Shown: piece by piece, positions 8,799 through 20,000 of the stretch
Numbering within the stretch: position 1 is the first letter of the stretch
How the letters are laid out: each line of letters starts with the position of its first letter
Assembly: GCA_015064415.1 (NCBI GenBank)
Contig: SVSG01000007.1
Coordinates: 17,858-81,857 of the forward strand
Length of the DNA stretch: 64,000 nucleotides
DNA from: Oscillospiraceae bacterium
GTDB lineage: Bacteria > Bacillota > Clostridia > Oscillospirales > CAG-272
Direction: 5' to 3'
Notes under the pieces: model-generated
What the model was told of the DNA's origin: nothing
Database searches by the model: none
Seen by the model: the letters and a program-made list of their open reading frames with translations, nothing else
Program-made: the position numbers and the translations under genes

Positions 8799-9602
8799 TG
8801 TCCCCAAAAGCACCACAACGCCAAGCGCGATGCGGTAGATGCCGAAGGCACGGAAGGTGTGGCGCTTGACGAAATCCAGCAGCGCGCGGATGACAACAAG
8901 CGACACCAAAAACGCGGTCAGCGTGCCCGCCGCAAGCATCACCCACTCGGTGCGAGAGAGCACGTTGCCCTCCCAAAAGAACTTCGCGCACTTGAGCGCC
9001 GAGGCGCCGAGCATCGTCGGGATGCCGAGGAAAAAGGAGAACTCCGCCGCTCCCGTGCGGGGAAGCCCCAGAAGCGTGCCGCCCAGCATCGTCGCACCCG
9101 AGCGCGAGGTGCCGGGGATGAGGGCAAGCAACTGAAAAAGCCCCACGCCAAGCGCGGTCTTTTTCGTAATTTGCCCTCCGAACGGTACGAGTTTTGGCCG
9201 CTTTAAGGGGAAAAGAAAGGCGATGCCGTAAAGGATCAGCATGGCGGCCACGGTTGGCACGTTGTAAAGGTGTTCGTCCAAAAAATCGTCAAGGAGAAGC
9301 CCCACAATAGCCGAGGGGAGTGCCGCAAGGAGCACCAAAGACCAAAGACGCCACGTGCCGCGTCGCTCGACGGGCGTTTTTTGCCTCGCGAACGGGTTGA
9401 GCTTTTGAAAGTAGAGCACCACCACGGCAAGGATCGCGCCGAGCTGGATCACGACCTCAAAAATTTCAAAAAAAGCGGGACGTACCTCAAATTTGACGAC
9501 ATTTTCCAGTAAAATGAGGTGGCCCGTGGAGGAGATCGGCAACCATTCGGTCACTCCCTCCAGCACACCGAAAAGCATGGCAAGCAAAAGCGCGGGAAGC
9601 AA
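8793..9602 (-). CDS. uppP: undecaprenyl-diphosphatase
   Basis: GVLEGVTEWLPISSTGHLIL and IPGTSRSGATMLGG motifs. Confidence 0.95.
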   Translation of the reverse strand: MLPALLLAMLFGVLEGVTEWLPISSTGHLILLENVVKFEVRPAFFEIFEVVIQLGAILAVVVLYFQKLNPFARQKTPVERRGTWRLWSLVLLAALPSAIVGLLLDDFLDEHLYNVPTVAAMLILYGIAFLFPLKRPKLVPFGGQITKKTALGVGLFQLLALIPGTSRSGATMLGGTLLGLPRTGAAEFSFFLGIPTMLGASALKCAKFFWEGNVLSRTEWVMLAAGTLTAFLVSLVVIRALLDFVKRHTFRAFGIYRIALGVVVLLGTV

Positions 9603-9631
9603 ACGTACCCCTTTCTACGGGGCGCCCCCCG

Positions 9632-10891
9632 TCACTGGCGCGGCTTGCCACCCTCCGTACGGATCTTTTGCGCGAAGGCGGCGGCCGCTTGCTCGGTTTT
9701 GTTCTCTCCGAAATGATAATACGTCCGCCCGCGCAGGTCGTCGGGCAAATATTGCTGCTGCACGAAATGACAGGTGTACTCGTGCGGGTACTTATAGCCC
9801 TTAAAAAGGGGGGATTGCAGGTGTACGGGGGCCACGTTGCCCTTGCCCGCCTCCACGTCGGCCATGGCGGCGGCCAATGCCTCGTAGGCGGAGTTGGACT
9901 TGGGTGCGGTGGCAAGCGTCAGCGCCGCGTTGATGAGGGGAATACGCGCCTCGGGGAAGCCGAGCTCCATCGCGCTTTCGCAGCACGCGCGCGTGATGAC
10001 GGCGGCCTGCGGGTAGGCAAGCCCCACATCCTCGCTGGCGATCACCTGTAGGCGGCGGCACAGCGAAATGAGCTCTCCTGCGGCGCACAGCTTCGCCACG
10101 TAAAAGGCGGTGGCGTCGGGGTCGGAGCCGCGGATCGACTTTTGCAGGCAGGAGAGCAGATCGTAGTGCGTATCGTTGTTGAAGTTGCCGACGGGCACGT
10201 GAAAATCCTCGATATTTTCGCGCGTGATCGCACCCGCTCGGGGGGTAATGCCCTCCTCGCCTGCGGCAAAATAGGCGTTTTCCAGAAGCACGATGCCACG
10301 GCGCACGTCACCGCGCACCTGCGCGGCAACGTAGGTAAGCAGCTCCGCGTCGGCGGTGATGGCGGTGCCGTTTTCCTCGTTCAGATACGCCAGCGCGCGT
10401 GTGAGCGCGGGCAGCATCTCGGCGGGCTTTACGGGCTTGAACTCAAAAAGAGAGGAGCGCGAGATGATCGCGTTATAGATATAAAAATGCGGATTTTCCG
10501 TGGTGGAGGCGATCAGGGTGATGCGCCCGTCCTCCATGTACTCTAAAAGCGATTGCTGCTGCTTGCGGTTGAAGTATTGCAGCTCGTCTAAATACAGTAA
10601 TATGCCGCCCGAGCCGAAAATATTAGAGGTTTCGGCCAGAACCTCCTTCACGTCGGAAAGCGAGGCGGAGGTGCAGTTGAGACGGCGGAATTCCATCCCC
10701 GAGCGCGCCGCGATCACGGATGCCGCCGTGGTCTTGCCCGTGCCGGGAGGGCCGAAGAAGATCATGTTGGTGATGCGGCCGCTTTCCACCATGCGGCGCA
10801 CCGCGCCGCGCGGGCCAAAAAGGTGCTGCTGACCCACGATGCCGTCGAAATCGACGGGGCGCATCATATCTGCTAATTGCTGATTTCTCAT
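9632..10891 (-). CDS. rarA: replication-associated recombination protein A (AAA ATPase)
   Basis: FDGIVGQQHLFGPRGAVRRMVESGRITNMIFFGPPGTGKTTAASVIA. Confidence 0.93.
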   Translation of the reverse strand: MRNQQLADMMRPVDFDGIVGQQHLFGPRGAVRRMVESGRITNMIFFGPPGTGKTTAASVIAARSGMEFRRLNCTSASLSDVKEVLAETSNIFGSGGILLYLDELQYFNRKQQQSLLEYMEDGRITLIASTTENPHFYIYNAIISRSSLFEFKPVKPAEMLPALTRALAYLNEENGTAITADAELLTYVAAQVRGDVRRGIVLLENAYFAAGEEGITPRAGAITRENIEDFHVPVGNFNNDTHYDLLSCLQKSIRGSDPDATAFYVAKLCAAGELISLCRRLQVIASEDVGLAYPQAAVITRACCESAMELGFPEARIPLINAALTLATAPKSNSAYEALAAAMADVEAGKGNVAPVHLQSPLFKGYKYPHEYTCHFVQQQYLPDDLRGRTYYHFGENKTEQAAAAFAQKIRTEGGKPRQ

Positions 10892-10908
10892 ACCGTTATA
10901 CGTCCTTT

Positions 10909-12156
10909 TTATTCTCCTGCGCGCAAAATGTCGCCTGCTTCGGCCTCATGCGGCAGTCTGGTGTAAAACTCCATCAAGGGGTGCGGTGCGCTTTCCATGG
11001 GCGCACCGTCCGCGTCGTAAAGCTCCGTCACGAGAAGCGGAATGCCAACGCGCGAGGGGGTGAGGAGCTCCGCCTTGTCGAAAAGCGACACCTTGTTGCG
11101 CTGGCGCAGTCGGCAAAGCACGCCTTGCTCGTTTTCTGCGACAAGTCCTGCGGGCGCGTTGCCGCGCTCCACCACCGTGGCGAAGTATGCTTTTTCGCGG
11201 ATGTAGCCGTTCTCGGTGCAAAGCTGGGGCTCTTTTTTGGGGTCATCAAACCAAAAGCCCGTGGCGTACTCGCGGTGCGAAACGCTTTCCACCTCGCGGT
11301 ACCAACGTTCGTCAAACTCATACCCGTTCGGGTCTTTTTTGTACGCGTCGATCGCCATACGGTAGGCATTTGTGACCACCGCGGTGTAATACGCGCTCTT
11401 CATTCTGCCCTCGATCTTGAAGGAGCTGACACCCGCTTCGATGAGCTCGGGCACGTGGCGCAGCATGCACATATCCTTGGAGGACATGATGAAGGTGCCG
11501 TGCTCGTTTTCGATGACGGGGAGCGCCTCGTCGGGACGCTTTTCCTCCACGATGGTATAGTTCCAACGACAGGGCTGGGCGCATGCGCCGCGATTGGCGT
11601 CGCGGCCGGTAAACTCGTTGGACAGCATACAGCGCCCGCTGTAAGAAACGCACATCGAGCCGTGGATGAAGGCCTCCAGCTCCACCTCAGGGGGCAGGGC
11701 CTCGCGGATGCGCTTGACCTCGTCCAGCGTGAGCTCGCGCGCCAGCACCAGACGCTCCGCACCGAGAGACGCCCACGCGCGCGCGGCGGCAGGGCTGACG
11801 ATGCTGGATTGCGTGGAGACGTGGATCGGCATATCGGGCAACAGCTCCTTGACGGTCGCCATCACGCCAAGGTCGGTCAAAATGATACCGTCCGGGGGGT
11901 AATGGGCGATTTTTCGCAAATATTCGCGCAGTGCGGGGTACTCGTATCCGTGGGGCATCGTGTTGACGGTAAGGTAAATTTTCTTGCCGCGCGCGTGGAC
12001 GTATTCCACGGCGGCGGCCAGCTCCTCGTCTGTGAAGTTGTCGGCGGCGGAGCGCATTCCGAAAAGCTGTCCCGCCAGATATACCGCATCCGCGCCAAAA
12101 CGCAGTGCGGCTTGCATTTTTTCAAAATTTCCCGCGGGGGAAAGTAATTCTGTCAT
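10909..12156 (-). CDS. U32 family peptidase / tRNA hydroxylation-type protein
   Basis: MTELLSPAGNFEKMQAALRFGADAVYLAGQLFGMRSAADNF; FIHGSMCVSYSGRCMLSNEFTGRDANRGACAQPCRW. Confidence 0.92.
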   Translation of the reverse strand: MTELLSPAGNFEKMQAALRFGADAVYLAGQLFGMRSAADNFTDEELAAAVEYVHARGKKIYLTVNTMPHGYEYPALREYLRKIAHYPPDGIILTDLGVMATVKELLPDMPIHVSTQSSIVSPAAARAWASLGAERLVLARELTLDEVKRIREALPPEVELEAFIHGSMCVSYSGRCMLSNEFTGRDANRGACAQPCRWNYTIVEEKRPDEALPVIENEHGTFIMSSKDMCMLRHVPELIEAGVSSFKIEGRMKSAYYTAVVTNAYRMAIDAYKKDPNGYEFDERWYREVESVSHREYATGFWFDDPKKEPQLCTENGYIREKAYFATVVERGNAPAGLVAENEQGVLCRLRQRNKVSLFDKAELLTPSRVGIPLLVTELYDADGAPMESAPHPLMEFYTRLPHEAEAGDILRAGE

Positions 12157-12275
12157 AGTGGGCGCTCCTTTGCATATCGTTTACCATTATTATAATAGTT
12201 TTTTGCCCCCGCGTCAAGGGCAATCTTCCTTAAAATATATACGCGCGCGCACACGCAAGAAAAGAAAAAATATTT

Positions 12276-12350
12276 TTAGAATTATTCTAAAAAATTTCTA
12301 AAAAGCTATTGACAAACACGAAATCTTGTGCTAAAATAGAATTGTTCCAA
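12276..12350 (+). promoter_or_regulatory. promoter TTGACA(12309)-N17-TAAAAT(12332) with PerR-like boxes at 12276-12290 and about 12336-12350
   Basis: TTAGAATTATTCTAA is a perfect 15-nt inverted repeat resembling the PerR box TTATAATNATTATAA; ATAGAATTGTTCCAA matches it at 12/15. Confidence 0.82.
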
Positions 12351-12410
12351 AAACAGTGCGAATGTGAGGAACGAAAAACGAAATTTTTTATCTTAAAGGA
12401 GATTATGATA

Positions 12411-12965
12411 ATGAAAAAGTGGAAATGCTCTGTATGTGGTGAGATCGTTGAGTCCGAGAACCGCCCCGAAAAGTGCCCCCTTTGCAAGGTGCCGGGCGAA
12501 AAGTTCAATGAGATCGTGGAGACCGAGAACGCCGCTTGGGCAACCGAGCACGTGATCGGCGTTGGCAAGGCCGCTGAGGTTCCTGCTGAGATCATCGAGG
12601 GCCTGAAGGCAAACTTCATGGGCGAGTGCACCGAGGTCGGTATGTATCTGGCTATGGCTCGCGTGGCTCATCGCGAGGGCTATCCCGAGATCGGTCTGTA
12701 CTGGGAAAAGGCCGCTTGGGAAGAGGCAGAGCATGCCGCTAAGTTCGCTGAGCTGCTCGGCGACGTGGTGACCGACTCCACCAAGAAGAACCTGGAGATG
12801 CGTGTCGAGGCCGAGAACGGCGCTTGCGAGGGCAAGTTTGAGCTGGCCAAGATGGCAAAGCAGCTGAATCTTGACGCGATCCATGACACCGTGCACGAGA
12901 TGGCAAAGGACGAGGCCCGTCACGGCCGCGCCTTCGAGGGCCTTCTGAACCGTTACTTCAAGTAA
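12411..12965 (+). CDS. reverse rubrerythrin (N-terminal rubredoxin domain + ferritin-like domain)
   Basis: [32 protein letters not shown] then [19 protein letters not shown]...[14 protein letters not shown]. Alternative start 12405. Confidence 0.93.
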   Translation: MKKWKCSVCGEIVESENRPEKCPLCKVPGEKFNEIVETENAAWATEHVIGVGKAAEVPAEIIEGLKANFMGECTEVGMYLAMARVAHREGYPEIGLYWEKAAWEEAEHAAKFAELLGDVVTDSTKKNLEMRVEAENGACEGKFELAKMAKQLNLDAIHDTVHEMAKDEARHGRAFEGLLNRYFK

Positions 12966-13009
12966 TTCCAAATAAGCACCAAGGGCGCAACGCCCGAAAG
13001 GAGGACGAC

Positions 13010-13372
13010 ATGACACAAAAACGTGCCGCCATCCTGCAGATCCTGCGCGAGTCCGAGGGACACCTGTCCGCCGACGAGATCTTTCGCCGTGCAAAGGAGA
13101 AATACCCCGGCATCGTGCTTGCTACCGTGTATAACACGCTGCATTATCTGACGGAGGAGGGGCATATCTTGCACATCCGCACCGCGGATGGCCCCGACTT
13201 TTATGACAAAACCCCAAAAAAGCACGAGCACGCGTTCTGTTCCTCGTGCGGACGGGTGCTGGACGTGGATCTCGGCGATCTTGCCGCCGAGTTCACCAAA
13301 CGCACGGGTATTGAGATCGATTCTTACGAATTGATCCTGCACACCCGTTGCTCTCACTGTCAAACAACTTAA
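13010..13372 (+). CDS. Fur/PerR family transcriptional regulator
   Basis: MTQKRAAILQILRESEGHLSADEIFRRAKEKYPGIVLATVYNTLHYLTEEG; CxxC pairs CSSC and CSHC. Confidence 0.92.
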   Translation: MTQKRAAILQILRESEGHLSADEIFRRAKEKYPGIVLATVYNTLHYLTEEGHILHIRTADGPDFYDKTPKKHEHAFCSSCGRVLDVDLGDLAAEFTKRTGIEIDSYELILHTRCSHCQTT

Positions 13373-13384
13373 AGGAGAATGATT

Positions 13385-13918
13385 ATGAATTTGAAGGGTA
13401 CCAAGACCGAGCAAAATCTGATGACCGCGTTTGCCGGCGAGAGCCAGGCACGCAACAAGTACACCTACTTTGCCAGCGTGGCAAAGAAGGAGGGCTATGA
13501 GCAGATCAGCGCCCTGTTCACCAAGACCGCCGACAACGAAAAGGAGCACGCCAAGATGTGGTTCAAGCTGCTTGGCGGACTTGGCAACACGGCACAGAAT
13601 CTGGCCGACGCTGCCGCAGGAGAGAACTACGAGTGGACGGATATGTACGCCACCTTTGCCAAGGAAGCCGATGAAGAGGGCTTCCATGACATCGCCGCAA
13701 AGTTCCGCGCTGTGGCCGAGATCGAGAAGTCTCACGAGGAGCGCTACCGCAAGCTGCTTTCCAACGTGGAGCTGCAGCAGGTGTTCGAGAAGGGCGAGAT
13801 GACCATGTGGGAGTGCCGCAACTGCGGCCACCTTGTGATGGGCAAGAAGGCCCCCGAGGTCTGCCCCGTATGCGTGCATCCGCAAAGCTACTTTGAGGTT
13901 CACGCAGAGAACTATTGA
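13385..13918 (+). CDS. rubrerythrin
   Basis: [31 protein letters not shown]...[31 protein letters not shown]. Confidence 0.95.
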   Translation: MNLKGTKTEQNLMTAFAGESQARNKYTYFASVAKKEGYEQISALFTKTADNEKEHAKMWFKLLGGLGNTAQNLADAAAGENYEWTDMYATFAKEADEEGFHDIAAKFRAVAEIEKSHEERYRKLLSNVELQQVFEKGEMTMWECRNCGHLVMGKKAPEVCPVCVHPQSYFEVHAENY

Positions 13919-13934
13919 TCCGGCTATCCGCATA

Positions 13935-13963
13935 AAAAGAGCAGGGAAACCTGCTCTTTTTTG
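13935..13963 (+). terminator. intrinsic terminator of the rubrerythrin operon
   Basis: AAAAAGAGCAGGGAAACCTGCTCTTTTTTG. Confidence 0.85.
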
Positions 13964-14143
13964 CATCACGGAGCCGTATTTGGAAAAACCAAGGAACTGT
14001 AATCGGACAAAACAAGAAAATTATTCCGAATAGCTGGAAAAAATATGAAATAAATTGGAAAATGATCGAAAAAGCCGCGCAAAACAAAATAAGGCCGCGC
14101 CCCCGACGGGCGCGGCCCTTTTGCTTTTTATCCTAATAATATG

Positions 14144-15628
14144 TCAGCCGTGGTACAGCTTTTTGGTCTGATACTGCGGCTCGCAGGTCAGCTGCACGCC
14201 AAGCTTCTTGAGCGTGGACTCATCCACCTGCGAGAGTATCACGGTGGAGTGCGCGTCACAGTGGTTCAGCTTGTCCAGGCATCCCAGTGCCTTGCGTGCC
14301 AGCTTGTCGTTCACAGCACAAATGGAAAGCGCGATCAGTACCTCGTCCAGATGCAGTCGCGGGTTCTTGTTGCCAAGGCGCTTGATCTTAAGGTTGGAGA
14401 CCGGCTTGAGGATCTCGGGGGAGATGAGCTTGGTCTCACGCGGAATGTCGGCCAGCGCCTTGAGGGCGTTGATGGTCGCGGCGGAGACGGCACCAAGCAA
14501 CTTGGAGGTCTTGCCCGTGATCACGCGGCCGTCGGGGAGCTGCAGCGCCACGGCGGGGGACTCGGTCTCGGCGGCACGCTTGCGCGCGGCCTCGATGACG
14601 GGGCGGTGGCTTTCGTCCAGACCGCTCTTGGCCATCAGCATTTTGATCTTGTCGACCTCCGCGCCATCGCTCTCCGCTTTGCGCTTGCGGCAAAGTGCGG
14701 CGAAGTAGCGGCGCAGGATCTCGTCTCTTGCACCCTCGCGCACGGCCTCGTCATCGACGATGCAATTTCCGACCATGTTCACACCCATGTCGGTGGGGGA
14801 TTTGTAAGGACATTCGCCGTAGATGTGCTCGAACATGGTTTTCACCACGGGGAAGACCTCTACGTCTCGGTTATAGTTCACGGTGGTCACACCGTAAGCG
14901 GTGAGGTGGAAGTGATCCACGATGTTCACGTCGTTGAGATCGGCGGTGGCCGCCTCATAGGCAAGGTTCACGGGGTGATCCAGCGGCAGGTTCCAGACGG
15001 GGAAGGTCTCAAACTTGGCGTAGCCCGAACGGATGCCGCGCTTGTTATCATGATAGAGCTGAGACATGCAAGTTGCCATCTTGCCGGAGCCGGGGCCGGG
15101 AGCCGTGACCACCACCAGCGGGTGGGAGGTCTCGATGTACTCGTTTTTTCCGTAGCCCTCGTCACTGACGATGGTCTTGACGTCCATGGGGTAACCGGGG
15201 ATGGGGTAGTGGCGGTAGACCTTAAGGTCAAGCCCCTCCAGCTTCTTCTGGAATGCTTCGGCTGCGGGCTGGCCCGTGTAGCAGGTCAGCACCACGCTGC
15301 CCACGTACATCCCAAAGCTGCGGAACGCATCGATCAGGCGCAGCGCCTCCTGATCGTAGGTGATGCCGAGATCGCCGCGGACCTTATTTTTCTCAATGTC
15401 GGAGGCGTTGATGGCGATGACGATCTCCGCATCGTCGGCCAGACGCGAGAGCATGCGGATCTTGCTGTCCGGTGCAAAGCCCGGCAGAACGCGCGCGGCA
15501 TGGAAGTCATCAAACAGCTTGCCGCCAAACTCCAGATAAAGCTTGCCGCCAAACTGCGCGATCCGTTCCTCGATGCGCTTCGATTGTGTTTCGATGTACT
15601 TTTCGTTGTCAAACCCGATTTTAAACAT
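14144..15628 (-). CDS. DUF1846 family protein
   Basis: MFKIGFDNEKYIETQSKRIEERIAQFGGKLYLEFGGKLFDDFHAARVLPGF is typical of DUF1846. Confidence 0.9.
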   Translation of the reverse strand: MFKIGFDNEKYIETQSKRIEERIAQFGGKLYLEFGGKLFDDFHAARVLPGFAPDSKIRMLSRLADDAEIVIAINASDIEKNKVRGDLGITYDQEALRLIDAFRSFGMYVGSVVLTCYTGQPAAEAFQKKLEGLDLKVYRHYPIPGYPMDVKTIVSDEGYGKNEYIETSHPLVVVTAPGPGSGKMATCMSQLYHDNKRGIRSGYAKFETFPVWNLPLDHPVNLAYEAATADLNDVNIVDHFHLTAYGVTTVNYNRDVEVFPVVKTMFEHIYGECPYKSPTDMGVNMVGNCIVDDEAVREGARDEILRRYFAALCRKRKAESDGAEVDKIKMLMAKSGLDESHRPVIEAARKRAAETESPAVALQLPDGRVITGKTSKLLGAVSAATINALKALADIPRETKLISPEILKPVSNLKIKRLGNKNPRLHLDEVLIALSICAVNDKLARKALGCLDKLNHCDAHSTVILSQVDESTLKKLGVQLTCEPQYQTKKLYHG

Positions 15629-15789
15629 GCCATCACTCCTTTTCAAAAAAATACTATATTATTATAGCATATTAAGGGGGATAAGAGCAAGACCTTTTTC
15701 GAAAATTTTTGCGATTTTTGCCTTTTGTGTATAAGCTATCCGTTTCGGGCAAAAATAAGAGCGACAGAAAAAAGAAAAGGAGTAAAGCC

Positions 15790-16539
15790 ATGCAAAAAAA
15801 GAATCTGTTTGTAAAATTGAAGGAGGATAAGAGCGCCCGCGCCATCGCCCTCACCGTCACGGTGATGCTGATGGTGCTGACGGCGATCATCATCACCACG
15901 GTGGTGGCCAACCGCGCCGCGAAAAACAACGCCGCTCTTCCCACGCCCGATGACAGCACGCAGGCCGGCATCAACGATCCCGCGCCCGATGACACCCCCG
16001 ATCTTCCCGACACCCCTGACAAGCCCGATACTCCCGCACCTCCCGTGGAGGAGGACAAAAACGCCGCCGCCCTTCCCGAGCGCTTTTTGTTACCCGTTTC
16101 GGGGGTATTGCAAAAAAATCACGATGCCAGCGTGCAGGTGTTCTCTCCTACCATGGGGGATTACCGCGTGCATCTTGGCATTGACATCGGTACCGTTGCG
16201 GGCGCCGCGGTCAGTACGATGGCCGACGGCGTGATCGCACAGGTGTGGGAGGACGTTTCGATGGGGCAGTGCGTCGCCGTCAAGCACGGGGGCGAATGCT
16301 ATACCGTTTATAAAAATCTTTCCGCCGACCTGCCCGAGAACGTGGTGGTCGGTGCCGCCGTGAAGGCGGGTGACGTGATCGGCCACGTGGGCGAGAGCGC
16401 CATGGTGGAGGTGGCAGAGGAGCCGCACCTGCATTTGGAAATGACTGTGAACGGGCTGCAGGTCGACCCCACGGACTACCTGGACGAGGATGCCAAGGCC
16501 ACGCTGATGGAGGACGCAAATTACGAGGACGTTTCCTGA
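15790..16539 (+). CDS. membrane-anchored M23/LytM peptidase (SpoIIQ-like)
   Basis: Single N-terminal TM, Pro/Asp-rich linker, VHLGIDIG...HLHLEM LytM signature; AAGGAG RBS before 15790. Confidence 0.8.
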   Translation: MQKKNLFVKLKEDKSARAIALTVTVMLMVLTAIIITTVVANRAAKNNAALPTPDDSTQAGINDPAPDDTPDLPDTPDKPDTPAPPVEEDKNAAALPERFLLPVSGVLQKNHDASVQVFSPTMGDYRVHLGIDIGTVAGAAVSTMADGVIAQVWEDVSMGQCVAVKHGGECYTVYKNLSADLPENVVVGAAVKAGDVIGHVGESAMVEVAEEPHLHLEMTVNGLQVDPTDYLDEDAKATLMEDANYEDVS

Positions 16540-16854
16540 AATTGACCAAAACGCCGCCATACGGTGGCGTTTTTTGTTGTCATTTCCAAGAAAATACAGC
16601 ATGGCGTTGCGTGCGCTTTTTTTCTTTTTTTGACCCGCAACGGGCGCATATATAAAAAAAAGGATAATTTCCGCTTGCGGCGAAAAAAAGAAAATAAAAA
16701 AAATTTTTTCGTGACAGCGTTTCTTCTGCCCGGAGGCCGTCGAAAAAAAGCGCAAGAGGGAGAAAAACGTGCAAAAAACGCCCATAATGATAAATCATTA
16801 TGCCCTGCCCAAAATTTGGAATAAAAAAAATTATTATTAATATTAAACTAACTC

Positions 16855-16883
16855 TTGACAAACCCCCCATCATATGCTATAAT
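16855..16883 (+). promoter_or_regulatory. consensus promoter TTGACA-N17-TATAAT with about 175-nt leader before the 1290-aa lipoprotein
   Basis: ttgaca 16855-16860, tataat 16878-16883. Confidence 0.85.
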
Positions 16884-17064
16884 AATCCCAACTGGAGTGG
16901 ATTTTTTGTCGTGATTTGCTAAAACTCCAAACTTTTTACACGGGAGGTGCGAGGGTCGAATAATCGCCGATTGGGTTATTCAAGTCAGAGGACAATCGGA
17001 AGCAGACACGGCAAATTTTTGATTTTTGTTTTTTATTATTATTAATTAAAGGAAGGAAACGCAC

Positions 17065-20000
17065 ATGAAAAACACGAAGACATGGGTAAAAGTGTTGCTG
17101 TTGGCATTCTGCCTTGTGTTTGTTTTCTCCAGCCTGATCGCCTGCGGAACTGACGAGAAGATCGCCAATCTGCAGCAACAGCTGGACGACTTGAAGAACA
17201 AGGGCGACGAGACCGCAACCGACCTGGACGCCAGCGAGGCAGTGATTGCCGAGCTCAAGACTCTCCTTGACGCTGTCAAGAAGACCGCCGACGCTGCTGC
17301 TACCGCAGCAAAGTTGGAGGAGGCTGTAGCCGCTCTTACCGCTGCTGACACCACCAACGCCGCAGCTCTTACCGCTGCTGAGGCCGCTATCAAGAACCTG
17401 ATTGCTGACAATGCTACCGCTGATGCAGCAACCAAGGCCGCTCTTGAGGCAGCTGACGCTGAGATCAAGGCACTGGCTGAGGCCGCTGCCACCAAGACCG
17501 AGTTCAACGAGGCTGTGAAGACTCTGAACGACACTCTTGCCACCAAGAAGGCACTTGAGGAGGCCGATGCCGCTCTCAAGAAGCTGATCGCTGACGGCGA
17601 CGCTGAGGCCGCCAAGAAGTTGGCCGAGCTGAAGGCGACCGTTGACGAAGAGGTTGCCGCTAAGATCAAGGCCGTTGAGGATGCGATCAAGGCAAACGGC
17701 GAGAACGATACTAAGGTCCAGACTGCTCTTGAGGCTGCCGACAAGGCCATCGCTGAGAGAGTTACCGCTCTGGAAGGCACCATGACCGAGGTTCAGAAGA
17801 CCCTCACCGCTCTTGGTGAGAAGGACGCTGCTCTTGAGGCACGGATCAACACGATCCTTGACACCAAGGCTGACAAGGAGACCGTTGAGGCCGCTATCGA
17901 GGCAGTAAAGGCCCAGATCAATGAGGACATCGCTACCAAGCTGTCTGCTCTTCAGACTGATGTTGCCAACTTCAAGACCGAGGTGAACGAGAAGATCACC
18001 GCTCTGCAGACCGAGCAGGCCGCTATCGCAGAGAGAGTGACCGCTCTTGAGAGCAAGACCACCGCTCTTGAGACCACCCTTGAGGCAGTTAAGACCGCTC
18101 TTGCTGCTATCGAGGAAGAGGACTTCGCCGGCAATTACGATGCTGCTACCAAGGAGCTTCGTGAGGGCGAGTACTCCCTTGCCGCCTTCGAGGAGAAGGT
18201 CAATGCTGTTGACAAGGCACTCTACACCGACGAGGATTACGCTAAGTTCGTGAAGAAGGCAGACGACATTCGCTTCTTCCTGACCCGCGCTATCTCCGTT
18301 CAGCAGATCAAGGATTACTTTGAAATGCTGGATGAGGCTGTTGCTGAGATGCCCACTCTGGTTGAGAGCCTGAAGGCCGAGATCGAGTCGATCTATGCGA
18401 ACAAGTCTATCAACCTTACCGTTGCCGAGGACGGCGCTACCTGCCTGACCAAGCTGACCGGTATCTACAATAAGATTCAGGACAAGACCGTTCTTGACAC
18501 CGAGAAGGTGACTGTGAACGAGGCCGAGACCTCCCTTGCACAGGCATACAACACCATTGTTGCCGCTTACGACAACCTCTACGCCGCTGTGAACGGTTAC
18601 ACCGCTCCCGAGGGCGCTGAGGACACCAAGACCGATGCTGTTGAGGCAACTGCTACTCTGAACGCTGTCGTTCTTGACGGTACCGTTGGCATTCTTTACA
18701 AGCAGAGCGATGCTTCCGTTGCTGAGGCGCGTGCCGCATTCAACAAGTTTGCTGCTGATTTCTTCACCAACACCGCTTACACCGTGCTTTACAGCGAGGA
18801 TTGCAACGAGGCATCCGAGGTGTTCGCCGGTTACGAGACCCTTACTACTTACGAGGCACGCGTTGCACAGCTCAAGCAGGCCGCTTCCGTGAAGCCCGCC
18901 CTGTCTGAGGATGCTTACGATTACCTCACCTTCGAGACCACCAGACCTCTGTTCTCTGATTTCGAAGTTCTTAACACCTTTGTAAACACCACCATTGCTA
19001 ACTGGAGAGCCAACGCTGAGGGTGGCTTCAACATCGACGATGTGAACTACCAGCTGATCTTCACCTCCACCTACACGGAGACCATCCCCAATGAGGAGGA
19101 TCCCGAGGCAGAGCCCGATACCAGAGAGGTTACCGTTTACGAGTACGACCTGCTTGCTAAGTCCTATGACTACGCAAGTGCTATGAAGAGAATTTACGAC
19201 CGTTACGTTCTGGTTATCGAGGTCACTGATCTTGAGACCGGCGAGACCGCTGTTGCATTTGACCTGGTTACTCTGATGACCGAGCTGTGCGCTAAGGAGA
19301 AGGTTCTTTACACCGACCTTGCACTGGTTCAGGGTGAGACCAGCTACCGTGCAAAGCTTGACGAGATCAAGGCACTTATCGTTGCTGTTGAGAACTACAA
19401 CGAAGAGGCATGCGGCAACTACGAGGCAATGATCGGCACAGAGCTGCTTGCTAAGTTCGCTAAGGTTGAGGAGACCATGGAGGTTCTTGTCAATGCTGAG
19501 CTTGCTATCGAGGCACTGACCGCGGAGATGAACGCTATGGTTGGCAAGGTTACCTTCGGTGACTATGACACGATCGTTGGTTACGCCAACACGATCAAGA
19601 CCATTTGCGAGCGCGCTCACATCGAGATGAACGAGAACGATCCTAACTACGTATCCCTGATTGCTGATGCACAGGCACTGCAGAAGGGTCTGTACGAAGA
19701 GTACCTTGAGCTCACCGCTGAGGTTGCAAGAATCTACCTCATCGTTGAGGGCATCATGGACGGCAAGACCTGGAAGCTTTCCGACGGTAAGGATGTTAAT
19801 ACCATCGACGATCACCTTGCTGAGATCGTTCTGAGACTGGGTGTTGACAACATCGACCTTGACCTGACTCTGGTTTACAATGCCGGTGAGGAGAACGAGT
19901 ACACCGAGGAGACCAACCTGAAGACTCTGTGGTTGAACTGGAACTCCGTTGCTGCTCAGTACACCAAGCTTGCTGCCGATGCTCAGGCTGATGCAGAAGC

